From the NCBI RefSeq assembly GCF_000467105.1, contig NZ_BATI01000010.1:1-64000 (forward strand): DNA of 64,000 nt, written 5' to 3'. The notes under the pieces were generated by a model that searched no databases, was not told where the DNA came from, and saw nothing but the letters and a program-made list of their open reading frames with translations. The position numbers and the translations under genes are program-made. Below, piece by piece: positions 54,266 through 64,000 of this stretch. Numbering within the stretch: position 1 is the first letter of the stretch; each line of letters starts with the position of its first letter. This stretch comes from Aquipseudomonas alcaligenes NBRC 14159 (GTDB lineage Bacteria; Pseudomonadota; Gammaproteobacteria; Pseudomonadales; Pseudomonadaceae).

Positions 54266-56004
<1,739 letters not shown>

Positions 56005-56021
56005 GCGCACAGCGAGTGATC

Positions 56022-56044
56022 GAGGGGGCTTCGGCCCCCTTTTT
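56022..56044 (+). terminator. Terminator of leuA
   Basis: GGGGGC-TTCG-GCCCCC followed by TTTTT, 17 bases past the leuA stop. UUCG tetraloop and U-tract make it a textbook intrinsic terminator. Confidence 0.9.
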
Positions 56045-56146
56045 CATCCCCGCATCTCTGGGCATGGAATCGGCAGGATCAGGCAAGCCCGCTTGGCGCC
56101 CTTGCACTAGCCTCTCCCAAGTCCACGATCGACCCAGGAGATTTCC

Positions 56147-57196
56147 ATGAGCAAGACCCTCGCCTATGCCGCCCAGGCTCCGCACACCCCGCTGGCGCCC
56201 GTCGAGATCGAGCGCCGCGCCGTCGGCCCGGATGACGTCGCCATCGATATCCTTTACTGCGGCGTCTGCCACTCGGACCTGCACACCGCGCGCAACGAAT
56301 GGCACAACACCCTGTACCCGTCGGTGCCAGGCCACGAGATCGTCGGCAAGGTCACGGCCGTCGGCAGCAATGTGTCGAAGTTCAAGGTCGGCGACGTCGC
56401 CGGCGTCGGCTGCATGGTCGACAGCTGCCGGCACTGTGCCTCCTGCAACGAGAGCCTGGAGCAGTATTGCGAGAGCGGCTTCACCGGCACCTACAACGGC
56501 CCGGTGTTCGGCGGCGAGAACACCTTCGGCGGCTACTCCCAGCACATCGTGGTCGACCAGCGCTTCGTCCTGCGCATCAGCCATACCGACCCCGCCCAGT
56601 TGGCTGCCGTAGCGCCACTGCTGTGCGCCGGCATCACCACCTACTCGCCGTTGCGCCAGTGGAAGGTCGGCCCGGGGCAAAAGGTCGGCATCGTCGGGCT
56701 GGGTGGCCTCGGCCACATGGGTGTAAAGATCGCCGCCGCCATGGGCGCCCATGTCGTACTGTTCACCACCTCGCCGAACAAGCGTGAGGACGCTCTGCGC
56801 CTGGGCGCCAGCGATGTGGTGGTGTCGAAGAACGCCGAGGAGATGGCCGCGCATGCCGGCAGCTTCGATTTCATCCTCAACACCGTGGCCGCGCCGCACG
56901 ACCTCAACCCCTTCCTCAACCTGCTCAAACGCGACGCCACCCTGTGCCTGGTCGGCGCGCCGGATTCGCCGCACCCGCCGGCGGACGTGTTCGGCCTGAT
57001 CTTCAAGCGCCGCCGCATCGCCGGCTCGCTGATCGGCGGCATCGCCGAGACCCAGGAGATGCTCGACTTCTGCGCCGAACACAGCATCGTCTCGGACATC
57101 GAGATGATCCCCATGCAGGCGATCAACGAGGCCTACGAGCGTATGCTGAAAAGCGATGTGAAGTACCGCTTCGTCATCGATATGGCATCGCTCTGA
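56147..57196 (+). CDS. NAD(P)-dependent zinc alcohol/aldehyde dehydrogenase (YahK-like)
   Basis: A 349-aa medium-chain dehydrogenase of the cinnamyl-alcohol-dehydrogenase type. Catalytic zinc ligands: Cys in YCGVCHSDLHTARNEW and the His-Glu of PGHEIVG; the structural zinc Cys set is GCMVDSCRHCASCNESLEQYC. The Rossmann motif is VGIVGLGGLGHMGVK. It probably reduces aldehydes with NADPH. Its physiological substrate is unknown. AGGAG precedes the ATG by 7 bases. Own transcription unit after the leuA terminator. Confidence 0.92.
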   Translation: MSKTLAYAAQAPHTPLAPVEIERRAVGPDDVAIDILYCGVCHSDLHTARNEWHNTLYPSVPGHEIVGKVTAVGSNVSKFKVGDVAGVGCMVDSCRHCASCNESLEQYCESGFTGTYNGPVFGGENTFGGYSQHIVVDQRFVLRISHTDPAQLAAVAPLLCAGITTYSPLRQWKVGPGQKVGIVGLGGLGHMGVKIAAAMGAHVVLFTTSPNKREDALRLGASDVVVSKNAEEMAAHAGSFDFILNTVAAPHDLNPFLNLLKRDATLCLVGAPDSPHPPADVFGLIFKRRRIAGSLIGGIAETQEMLDFCAEHSIVSDIEMIPMQAINEAYERMLKSDVKYRFVIDMASL

Positions 57197-57282
57197 GTGA
57201 ACGCACGATCGCCCTGCCGGGCGGTCGTGCGGCCGCGGCGAGACGCTCTAGACTGGACAATAACCCGTCAAGGAGCGATGCC

Positions 57283-58032
57283 ATGACCTCGCCGCTGCGC
57301 AGCCTGCTGCTCATCCTGGCCCTGGCCTGGACGGGCGCTGCGCTGGCCGACGACGTGGTCATGGCCTTCGGCGAAAAGATTCCCCCCTACTGTTTTCCGG
57401 AAAGCGACAGCGGCATCGAGCTGGACGTGATCGGTGAGGCCCTGGCCTACCGCGGCCATCGCCTGGTTCCGCGCTACTTCCCACTGACCCGTGTCCCCCT
57501 GGCCTTTCGCCAGGGCGAAGTACAGGCGGCGATGACCGACCTCGGCCAGGATCTCAGCACCCAGGGCGCCCACTACGGCGAGCCGGCCGTGCTCTATCGC
57601 AATGTGCTGGTCAGCCTGCAGGGGCGCCGCCTGAAGATCGAGAAGCCCGAGGACCTGCAGGGGCTGAGCATCGTCGCCTTCCAGGGCGCCGCCAAGCGCT
57701 ACCCGGAGTGGCTGGCCGCCAGCGAGGCCGCCGGACTGTACTTCGAACAGAACAACCAGGAACTGCAGGTGCTGGGCCTGAACAAGGGCCGCTACGACGT
57801 GGTGCTGAGCGACCAGCGCATCTACCAGTACTTCGAGCAACTGCTCGAGCGCACCAGCCTGTTCAAGGCCAAGGCCGTGGTGTTCCACCCCTTCGTCGAA
57901 GAAGACCCGCAGAACTACCGGCCGCTGTTTCGCTCGCAGCAGATCCGCGACGATTTCAACGCCGGCCTGCGCCACCTCAAGGCCAGCGGGCGCTACCAGG
58001 CCATCTACGACAGCTACCTGAAACAGCCCTGA
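57283..58032 (+). CDS. Periplasmic solute-binding protein (family 3-like)
   Basis: A 249-aa exported protein. The signal peptide, MTSPLRSLLLILALAWTGAALA, is followed by a family-3 binding fold (VVMAFGEKIPPYCFPESDSGIELDVIGEALAYRGH, then LQGLSIVAFQGAAKRYPEW and GRYDVVLSDQRIYQYF). No permease or ATPase gene is adjacent, so it may serve a distant transporter or act as a stand-alone sensor. AAGGAG lies 7 bases before the ATG. Ends 1 base before the stop of the convergent amidase. Confidence 0.85.
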   Translation: MTSPLRSLLLILALAWTGAALADDVVMAFGEKIPPYCFPESDSGIELDVIGEALAYRGHRLVPRYFPLTRVPLAFRQGEVQAAMTDLGQDLSTQGAHYGEPAVLYRNVLVSLQGRRLKIEKPEDLQGLSIVAFQGAAKRYPEWLAASEAAGLYFEQNNQELQVLGLNKGRYDVVLSDQRIYQYFEQLLERTSLFKAKAVVFHPFVEEDPQNYRPLFRSQQIRDDFNAGLRHLKASGRYQAIYDSYLKQP

Positions 58033-58033
58033 C

Positions 58034-58825
58034 TCAGTTCAGCGCAAAGGCATCCGCATCCAGGTGGGCCGGGAAGCGCTCACGGTAAGCCGCCAGCTCC
58101 TTGGCCGAAAGACTCACGCGGAACACCCCGGCGGCAGCCCCCGGAGCCAGCAGGGACTCGCCCTGGAAATCCAGCACCTGGGAGTCGCCCGTGTAGGCAT
58201 GGCCCTTGCCATCCGTACCGATGCGATTGACCGCTGCGACGTAGCACAGGTTCTCGATGGCCCGCGCCGGCAGCAGGCGGTTCCAGTGGTGGCGCCGTGC
58301 GCCCGGCCAGTTGGCGGTATAGAGCAGCAGGTCGGTGTTATGCGGGTCGCGGCTCCATACCGGGAAGCGCAGGTCGTAGCAGATCAGCGGGCGCACCTGC
58401 CAACCCTTCACGTCCAGCAGCACCTGCTCGTCACCGGCGGCGTAATGCTTGTGCTCGCCGGCCATGCGGAACAGGTGGCGCTTGTCGTAGTGCGCCAGGG
58501 TGCCGTCCGGGCGCACCCACAGCAGGCGGTTGCGATAGCTGCCATCAGCGGCCTGGATGATCAGGCTGCCGGTCACCACCGCGCCGAGAGCCATGGCCTG
58601 CTCGCGCAGCCAGGCCGTGGTCGGCCCCTCTTCTGGCTCGGCCAGCTCCGCCGAGTGCATGGAAAAGCCGGTGCTGAACATCTCCGGCAGGATCACCAGG
58701 TCGGCGCCACGGGCCTGCTCTAGCAGAGGTTCGAAGCGTGAGCGGTTGGCGGCAGCGTCGTGCCAGTCCAGTTCGCTCTGGATCAGCGCCAGTTCGAGAT
58801 CAGGCAACAGGTTCAGATCGCGCAT
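58034..58825 (-). CDS. Omega-amidase, carbon-nitrogen hydrolase family (YafV-like)
   Basis: A 263-aa nitrilase-superfamily amidase with the Glu-Lys-Cys triad at Glu48 (VILPEMF), Lys115 (YDKRHLF) and Cys149 (PLICYDLRFP). It fits the omega-amidase branch that hydrolyses 2-oxoglutaramate or 2-oxosuccinamate made by glutamine/asparagine transaminases. Its start overlaps the end of the aminotransferase gene by 13 bp, so the two are translationally coupled and probably act in sequence. Length is normal. Confidence 0.9.
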   Translation of the reverse strand: MRDLNLLPDLELALIQSELDWHDAAANRSRFEPLLEQARGADLVILPEMFSTGFSMHSAELAEPEEGPTTAWLREQAMALGAVVTGSLIIQAADGSYRNRLLWVRPDGTLAHYDKRHLFRMAGEHKHYAAGDEQVLLDVKGWQVRPLICYDLRFPVWSRDPHNTDLLLYTANWPGARRHHWNRLLPARAIENLCYVAAVNRIGTDGKGHAYTGDSQVLDFQGESLLAPGAAAGVFRVSLSAKELAAYRERFPAHLDADAFALN

Positions 58826-59961
58826 AGTTTTTCCGCTGCCAGGCGCAGCGTCTCCTCGCGTTTGGCGAAACAGAAGCGCACCAGGCGCATCCCGGCCGGT
58901 GCCTGCTGGTAGAACACCGAGACCGGAATCGCCGCCACGCCGTGCTCGCGGGTCAGCCATTCGGCCATGGCCACATCGTCCAGGTCCGGGCGGATCGCCG
59001 AATAGTCGGCCAGCTGGAAGTAGGTGCCGGGGGCGCGAGTGAAGCGGAAACGCGAGCCGGCCAGTAGGTCGCAGAACAGGTCGCGCTTGGCCTGGTAGAA
59101 GGCCGGGAGCTCCTCGACGTGCTCGGGATTCGACGCCATGAAATCGGCCAGGGCGTGCTGCAGCGGCGTCACGCCGCAGAAGTTGACGTACTGGTGGATC
59201 TTGCGCAGCTCGGCGGTCAGCGCCGGTGGTGCCACCACGTAGCCGGTCTTCCAGCCGGTGACGTGATAGGTCTTGCCGAACGAGCTGACCACGAAGGCGC
59301 GCGCGTACAGCTCCTCGTGGGCCAGCACGCTGGCATGGCGGGCGCCGTCGAAGATCAGGTGCTCGTAGACCTCGTCGCTGATCACATGAATATCGCGGCC
59401 GCGGATCAGTGCGGCCAGTTGGTCCAGGTCGTCACGGCTGAGCAGCGCGCCACTGGGGTTGTGCGGCGAGTTGATGAAGATCAGGCGGGTACGCGGAGTG
59501 ATGGCATCGGCCAGGCGCTGCCAGTCCACGGCGAAGTCCGGCGACGCCAGCGGTACGTGCACGCAGCGGCCACCGGCCAGTTCCACCGAGGGCTCGTAGC
59601 TGTCGTAGCAGGGATCGAGGACGATGGCCTCGTCGCCCGGATGGATCAGCGCCTGCACGGCACAGAAAATCGCCTCGGTGGCGCCGGGGGTGATGGTGAT
59701 CTCGCTGTCGGCATCGCGCTGCACGCCGTAGCTGCGGGCAATCTTGGCCGCCACCTGCTGGCGCAGGCCCGGCAGGCCGGTCATCGGGCAGTACTGGTTA
59801 CGCCCCTCCAGCACATGGCGGGCAACGGCCTCGCGCAGCGCCTGCGGGCCGTCGAAATCGGGAAAGCCCTGGGACAGGTTGATGGCGCCGACTTCAGCGG
59901 CGAGCTGGGACATGCGGGTGAAGATGGTGGTGCCGACATTGGGCAGCTTGCTGACGAGCAT
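58813..59961 (-). CDS. PLP-dependent aminotransferase (methionine/glutamine transaminase-like)
   Basis: A 382-aa fold-type-I aminotransferase. PLP-lysine is in SFGKTYHVTGWKTGYVVAP; substrate and cofactor motifs FINSPHNPSGALLSRDDL and ISDEVYEHLIFD are present, with NLSQGFPDFDGP near the N-terminus. This matches YbdL/kynurenine-aminotransferase-type enzymes that use methionine or glutamine as amino donors. The coupled omega-amidase downstream would remove the keto-amide product, a classical pairing in methionine salvage. First gene of the two-gene minus-strand operon. Confidence 0.92.
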   Translation of the reverse strand: MLVSKLPNVGTTIFTRMSQLAAEVGAINLSQGFPDFDGPQALREAVARHVLEGRNQYCPMTGLPGLRQQVAAKIARSYGVQRDADSEITITPGATEAIFCAVQALIHPGDEAIVLDPCYDSYEPSVELAGGRCVHVPLASPDFAVDWQRLADAITPRTRLIFINSPHNPSGALLSRDDLDQLAALIRGRDIHVISDEVYEHLIFDGARHASVLAHEELYARAFVVSSFGKTYHVTGWKTGYVVAPPALTAELRKIHQYVNFCGVTPLQHALADFMASNPEHVEELPAFYQAKRDLFCDLLAGSRFRFTRAPGTYFQLADYSAIRPDLDDVAMAEWLTREHGVAAIPVSVFYQQAPAGMRLVRFCFAKREETLRLAAEKLCAI

Positions 59962-60024
59962 CGGGACTTCCTGCTGGCGTGAGGCGAGCCGCGAGGATAG
60001 CCGATGGCCGACAGCGGCAGAAAT

Positions 60025-60059
60025 GAAAAAGGCGCAGGAGCTTATGCTCTTGCGCCTTT
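60025..60059 (-). terminator. Terminator of der
   Basis: AAAGGCGCAGGAGC pairs with GCTCTTGCGCCTTT (one G:U) around loop TTAT, followed by TTTTTC on the minus strand, about 20 bases past der. Confidence 0.85.
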
Positions 60060-60079
60060 CGGATGGCCTGCCGGGAGAA

Positions 60080-61579
60080 TCAGCGCTTTTTGTCCTTGCG
60101 CTTCTTCTCGGCCTTCTTGTGGTGGCTCATCAGGCGCTTCTTGCGGTTGACCTGGCGCTCGGTGAGCTTGTTCTTCTTGCCCTCGTAGGGGTTGTCACCG
60201 CCCTTGTATTCGATGCGGATCGGCGTGCCGACCAGCTTGAGCACACGGCGGTAGGTGTTCTCCAGGTAACGGGTGTAGGTCTTGGGGACCGCGTCGACTT
60301 GGTTGCCGTGGATCACGATCAGCGGCGGGTTGGCGCCACCCAGGTGGGCATAACGCAGCTTGATGCGGCGGCCGTTGACGGTCGGCGGCTGGTGCTCCTG
60401 CACGCAATCCTCGAGGATCTGCGTCAGGCGGTTGGTCGGCCAGCGGGTGACGGCAGCCTTGAAGGCGGTCTGCACCGACTTGTACAGGTGGCCGACGCCG
60501 GTGCCGTGCTTGGCGGAGATGAAGTGGATGTCCGCCCAGTCGACGAACATAAGCCGGCGCTCCAGCTCGGTCTTCACGTAGTCCTTCTCGCCCTGCTCCA
60601 TGCCGTCCCATTTGTTCAGGGCGATGACCAGCGCGCGGCCGGTCTCCAGCACGAAGCCGAGCAGGTTGAGGTCGTGCTCGACCACGCCCTCGCGGGCGTC
60701 CATCACGAAGATCACCACGTTGGCGTCCTGGATGGCCTGCAGGGTCTTGACCACCGAGAACTTCTCGACGGCCTCGAAGATCTTGCCGCGGCGACGCACG
60801 CCGGCGGTGTCGATCAGGGTGTACTTCTCTTCATCGCGCTCGAAGGGGATGTAGATGCTGTCGCGGGTGGTGCCGGCCTGGTCATAGACGATCACCCGCT
60901 CTTCACCGAGCATGAGGTTGACCAGGGTCGACTTGCCGACGTTGGGGCGGCCGATGATGGCGATCTTGATGCCATCCTTCTCGCTTGGACCGGGGATGCG
61001 CTTGGCCTCCTGGCCCTCGGCGACCACCTCTTCGGCCTTGGGCTCCGCGCCCTCCTCGCCTTCCACCGGCTCGGGCTCGCCATCATCACGCGGGAAGATG
61101 CCCAGCGCCGCTTCCAGCATCTGGCTGACGCCACGGCCATGGGCAGCGGCGATCGGCAGCGCATCACCCAGACCCAGCGGGCTGAATTCGGCGCGGGCAA
61201 TGTCCGGATCGACGGTGTCGACCTTGTTGGCGATCAGGAAGCTGCGCTTGTTCCGCTTGCGCAGGTGCTCGGCGATCATCTGATCGGAAGCGGTCATGCC
61301 CGCCCGCGAGTCGACCATGAACAGCACGGCATCGGCTTCCTCGATGGCCTGCAGCGACTGCTCGGCCATCTTCGCATCGATGCCTTCCTCGTCGCCGGAG
61401 ATGCCGCCGGTATCGATGACGATGTAGGTGCGCCCCTGCCACTTGGCCTCGCCGTACTGGCGATCACGGGTCAGGCCCGCGTATTCGGCGACGATGGCGT
61501 CGCGGGTCTTGGTCAAGCGATTGAATAGCGTCGACTTGCCGACGTTGGGGCGGCCCACCAGGGCGATTACCGGAACCAT
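60080..61579 (-). CDS. der: Ribosome-associated GTPase Der (EngA)
   Basis: A 499-aa double-GTPase required for 50S assembly. Both G domains show full motifs: [16 protein letters not shown] and NKVD in the first; [16 protein letters not shown] and NKWD in the second. A charged linker (about 160-190, [22 protein letters not shown]) and a C-terminal KH-like domain ending in a basic [20 protein letters not shown] tail follow. About average length for the genus. It lies downstream of bamB, after a hairpin. Confidence 0.96.
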   Translation of the reverse strand: MVPVIALVGRPNVGKSTLFNRLTKTRDAIVAEYAGLTRDRQYGEAKWQGRTYIVIDTGGISGDEEGIDAKMAEQSLQAIEEADAVLFMVDSRAGMTASDQMIAEHLRKRNKRSFLIANKVDTVDPDIARAEFSPLGLGDALPIAAAHGRGVSQMLEAALGIFPRDDGEPEPVEGEEGAEPKAEEVVAEGQEAKRIPGPSEKDGIKIAIIGRPNVGKSTLVNLMLGEERVIVYDQAGTTRDSIYIPFERDEEKYTLIDTAGVRRRGKIFEAVEKFSVVKTLQAIQDANVVIFVMDAREGVVEHDLNLLGFVLETGRALVIALNKWDGMEQGEKDYVKTELERRLMFVDWADIHFISAKHGTGVGHLYKSVQTAFKAAVTRWPTNRLTQILEDCVQEHQPPTVNGRRIKLRYAHLGGANPPLIVIHGNQVDAVPKTYTRYLENTYRRVLKLVGTPIRIEYKGGDNPYEGKKNKLTERQVNRKKRLMSHHKKAEKKRKDKKR

Positions 61580-61589
61580 TGGCTCCTCC

Positions 61590-61629
61590 TCAAAAACACA
61601 AAGGCCGCTGCCGGAAAACGGCAGCGGCC
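61590..61629 (-). terminator. Terminator between bamB and der
   Basis: GGCCGCTGCCG/CGGCAGCGGCC (11 bp, loop GAAAA on plus) followed on minus by TTTGTGTTTTTG. It should end most bamB transcripts, leaving der with read-through or a separate promoter. Confidence 0.75.
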
Positions 61630-61646
61630 GGACATTGCAGAACAGC

Positions 61647-62786
61647 TTAGCGGATGGTCAGGCCAACCAGCTTGCCGCTGTTGCCGTAGGCGTAGATCCA
61701 GTCGCCAACCACCAGCGGACGGGCCCGCAGGCCATCGCCATCGATCTTCTTGCGGCCGACGAAATGGCCATCCACCTGGCTCAGCAGGTGCAGGTAGCCT
61801 TCGAAGTCGCCCACGGCCACGTAGCTGGAGAACACTTCCGGCGCGGACAGCTGGCGACGCAGCAGTGCATCGTTGCTCCACAGCGACGTAGTGGAACGCT
61901 CATCGACGCTTTCGACGGCACCATTGGCCAGGCTAACGTAGACGTTGCCGAAGCCCTGGGCCAGGCCGACATAGCTGGAAGCATCACGATTCCACAGCTG
62001 GCGACCGCTCTCGGCATCAAAGGCAGCGACTTTGCCCTGGTAGGTCACGACATACAGGTTGCCGCCGGAGAGCAGCAGATTGCCGTCGATGTCGACCACG
62101 CGCTCCAGTTCGGAGCGGCCCTGCGGGATGGCCACGCGCTGCTCCCAAACCGGGATGCCACGGCTGGCGTCCAGCGCCAGCAGCTTGCCGGTGGACAGGC
62201 CGGCGATCACCATGCGGTTGGTCATCACTGGGCTGCTGGTGCCGCGCAGAGTCAGTACGGCCGGGCTGTTCTCGTAGATCCAGCGCTGTTCGCCAGTGCT
62301 GGCATCGAAAGCGATCAGACGGTCGTCCTGGGTCTGCACCACAACGACGTCGCCGTTGGTGGCCGGCGCAGAGAGCACTTCGCTGGTGACGCGGGCGCGC
62401 CACTTCTCTTCGCCGTTGCTGGCATCCAGGGCGATCACTTCGCCCTTGAGGGTGCCAACCAGCACCAGGCCGTAGCCGGCGCCGACGCCACCGGAAACCG
62501 GCAGATCCAGCTCGACTTCCCAGAACTTGTCACCGGTCAGGCGATCGAGGGCGACCACTTCACCGTTAACGGCCGCGGCATACAGCCGCTCGCCATCCAC
62601 GGCCGGGGTCAGCAGGTTGTACAGTTCGCCCTGACCATCGCCGATGGAGCGGCTCCACTGGGCATCCAGGCGCACTTCCTCCTGGATATCGGGCAACTCG
62701 TTCGGCGGCAGTTCCTTCTTGCTGTTGCTGCTGCACCCAACGGCCATCACGGCCAGGGCCAGCACGGCGGCATTCTTCCAACGCAT
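61647..62786 (-). CDS. bamB: Outer membrane protein assembly factor BamB
   Basis: A 379-aa lipoprotein of the BAM complex, an eight-bladed PQQ-type beta-propeller. Lipobox AVGC puts the lipidated Cys at residue 18 after [14 protein letters not shown]. Repeated blade motifs such as [42 protein letters not shown] and [15 protein letters not shown] are clear. Start at 62786 (an alternative ATG is at 62798). It follows yfgM by 4 bases. Confidence 0.95.
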   Translation of the reverse strand: MRWKNAAVLALAVMAVGCSSNSKKELPPNELPDIQEEVRLDAQWSRSIGDGQGELYNLLTPAVDGERLYAAAVNGEVVALDRLTGDKFWEVELDLPVSGGVGAGYGLVLVGTLKGEVIALDASNGEEKWRARVTSEVLSAPATNGDVVVVQTQDDRLIAFDASTGEQRWIYENSPAVLTLRGTSSPVMTNRMVIAGLSTGKLLALDASRGIPVWEQRVAIPQGRSELERVVDIDGNLLLSGGNLYVVTYQGKVAAFDAESGRQLWNRDASSYVGLAQGFGNVYVSLANGAVESVDERSTTSLWSNDALLRRQLSAPEVFSSYVAVGDFEGYLHLLSQVDGHFVGRKKIDGDGLRARPLVVGDWIYAYGNSGKLVGLTIR

Positions 62787-62790
62787 CACG

Positions 62791-63432
62791 TCAGGCATCC
62801 CCTTTCGCCAGGTCATCGAGTTTCATCTGCAGGCCACCGACGGCAGCATCTTCGTGCAGAGCGTCCTTGGCCTTCTGATAGGCCTTGTGTGCTTCGTCGC
62901 CACGACCCAGCTGCACCAGCAGGTCGCCACGCAGTTCTTCGCGCGCAGCCAGCCAGGCCTTCTCGGCCTCGCCGTCGAGCAGCTTGAGACCTTCCTCGGC
63001 CTTGCCCTGGGCGGCGAGTACACGAGCCAGGCGCTGGCGCGCCAGCTCGCCGATGGCGGCATCGCGGGGCTTGTCCAGCAGCGGCTTGAGCTCGGCAGCG
63101 GCATCATCCAGCTTGCCGTTCTCCACGGCTACCTTGGCGACGAACAGACTCGCGTACTGGGCATAGTGAGTGCCGGCGAAGTCACTCTTGAGCTTGCCCG
63201 CCAGCTCGGTGACCTTGCCGATATCCGGCTGGCCACTGGGCGTCAGGGTGGTTTCCAGCAGTTGCTGATAGAGGGCGCCAGCGCCCTGGGCCTGGTTGGT
63301 CTGATACTGCTGCCAGGCCTGCCAGCCGAACACCAGGGCCAGAGCCAGGGCGCCGCCGGTCAGCAGGGGTTTGCCGTTGCGCTGCCACCAGTCCTTCATC
63401 TGCGCAATCTGTTCTTCTTCGGTCATGCTCAC
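62791..63432 (-). CDS. yfgM: YfgM-like ancillary SecYEG translocon subunit (UPF0070)
   Basis: A 213-aa inner-membrane protein with a cytoplasmic N-terminus (MSMTEEEQIAQMKDWWQRNGKPLL), one membrane helix (about residues 25-41, GGALALALVFGWQAWQQ) and a periplasmic TPR-like domain. YfgM binds PpiD at the translocon in E. coli. Two in-frame ATGs are 6 bases apart (63432, 63426). The gene order hisS-yfgM-bamB-der is the conserved gammaproteobacterial arrangement. Confidence 0.93.
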   Translation of the reverse strand: MSMTEEEQIAQMKDWWQRNGKPLLTGGALALALVFGWQAWQQYQTNQAQGAGALYQQLLETTLTPSGQPDIGKVTELAGKLKSDFAGTHYAQYASLFVAKVAVENGKLDDAAAELKPLLDKPRDAAIGELARQRLARVLAAQGKAEEGLKLLDGEAEKAWLAAREELRGDLLVQLGRGDEAHKAYQKAKDALHEDAAVGGLQMKLDDLAKGDA

Positions 63433-63459
63433 CCCAATAACTCCTTATTCGTCTCGTTC

Positions 63460-64000
63460 TCAGGCCTGCAGGCAGGCAGCCAGGTGCGCCGGCAGCGCAT
63501 CCCAGCCAATGTTCTGTTGCTGTGCGTCGTCGCGCAGGGGCTTGCAACCTACCACGCGGGCAGCCAGTTCGTCCTCACCCAGGATCAGGGCGAAGCGCGC
63601 GCCGCTCTTGTCGGCCTTCTTGAACTGGCTCTTGAAGCTGCCGCCACCGCTGTTGACCAGCAGACGCAGGCCCGGGATGGCGTCGCGCAGGCGCTCGGCC
63701 AGGGCCAGGCCAGCGAGCTCGGCTGCCTCGCCGAAGGCGCAGAGATAGAGGTCCGCCGGGGCATTCAGCTCTTCCGGCAGCAGCTGCAGGGCTTCCAGCA
63801 GCAGGATCAGGCGCTCGACACCCATGGCAAAACCCACGCCCGGCGTCGGCTTGCCGCCCAGCTGGGTCACCAGGCCGTCGTAACGACCACCGGCGCACAC
63901 GGTGCCCTGGGCGCCGAGTTTGTCGGTAACCCACTCAAACACGCTGCGGTTGTAGTAATCGAGACCACGCACCAGCTTGTGGTTGATCTCGTAGCGGATG
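63460..64000 (-). CDS. hisS: Histidyl-tRNA synthetase, C-terminal part
   Basis: The window holds the last 180 codons; the 5' end lies beyond 64000. Visible are class II motifs [24 protein letters not shown] (a HisA/motif-type block), [25 protein letters not shown] (motif 3) and the anticodon-binding domain ([30 protein letters not shown]). It charges tRNA-His. It precedes yfgM by 27 bases on the same strand. Confidence 0.96.
   Translation of the reverse strand, partial: IRYEINHKLVRGLDYYNRSVFEWVTDKLGAQGTVCAGGRYDGLVTQLGGKPTPGVGFAMGVERLILLLEALQLLPEELNAPADLYLCAFGEAAELAGLALAERLRDAIPGLRLLVNSGGGSFKSQFKKADKSGARFALILGEDELAARVVGCKPLRDDAQQQNIGWDALPAHLAACLQA

Overview
The window is GC-rich chromosomal DNA from a gammaproteobacterium, almost certainly a Pseudomonas. 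The identities and order of the genes (rhlB, thrC-hom-dsbC-xerD, rplS-trmD-rimM-rpsP-ffh, purT, purL-mltF-tadA, guaA-guaB, xseA, leuA, der-bamB-yfgM-hisS) match my recollection of the P. aeruginosa backbone. I cannot name the species. I see no insertion sequence, prophage, integron, CRISPR array, rRNA or tRNA. Coding density is high, and only three gaps approach or exceed 300 bp (2096-2372, 12111-12501, 53978-54334).

Layout. 1-8 kb: the start of an unknown gene, a secreted M28 aminopeptidase, the nucleoid protein YejK/NdpA, a PPK2-family kinase overlapping a DUF4344 metallopeptidase-like gene, a GST-like protein, a GIY-YIG protein, and an NTF2-like gene divergent from a GlxA-type AraC regulator. 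8-12 kb: a general amino-acid ABC transporter (aapJQMP) behind a candidate sigma-54 promoter. 12.5-17 kb: a carboxylesterase, a cyclic-nucleotide-domain diguanylate cyclase, a membrane dipeptidase and RhlB helicase. 17-25 kb: a ribbon-helix-helix protein, a DJ-1 protein, threonine synthesis (thrC, hom), dsbC, xerD, a cation/proton antiporter and a thioesterase. 25-31 kb: the ribosome/tRNA operon rpsP-rimM-trmD-rplS, ffh, a YpjD-like cytochrome assembly protein and a CorC-like CBS protein. 30.6-34 kb: a tightly packed minus-strand operon of nudix, gamma-carbonic-anhydrase-like, DUF1289, purT and SGNH hydrolase genes. 34-39.6 kb: small conserved genes, an L,D-transpeptidase, the ohrR-ohr peroxide system with an esterase, a NIF3-like protein and a twin-CDGSH protein. 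39.6-50.9 kb: purL, mltF, tadA, a multicopper oxidase, guaA and guaB. 51-60 kb: xseA, an M23 peptidase, GST, leuA (frameshifted), an alcohol dehydrogenase, a solute-binding protein and an omega-amidase/aminotransferase pair. 60-64 kb: der, bamB, yfgM and the C-terminal part of hisS.

Functionally this is housekeeping: purine synthesis (purT, purL, guaA, guaB), aspartate-family and leucine synthesis, translation and secretion (rpsP operon, ffh, der, hisS), envelope maintenance (dsbC, mltF, bamB, M23, L,D-transpeptidase), and thiol/peroxide defence. I found no convincing undescribed multi-gene system. The most notable observations are small: a one-base frameshift in leuA, a candidate leucine leader peptide and RBS-masking hairpin before it, a sigma-54/NtrC-like arrangement for the aap operon, a 15-codon upstream ORF ending on the ATGA of the diguanylate cyclase, a REP-like palindrome supplying the stop codons of both mltF and tadA, and a CDGSH motif in which the histidine ligand is replaced by cysteine.
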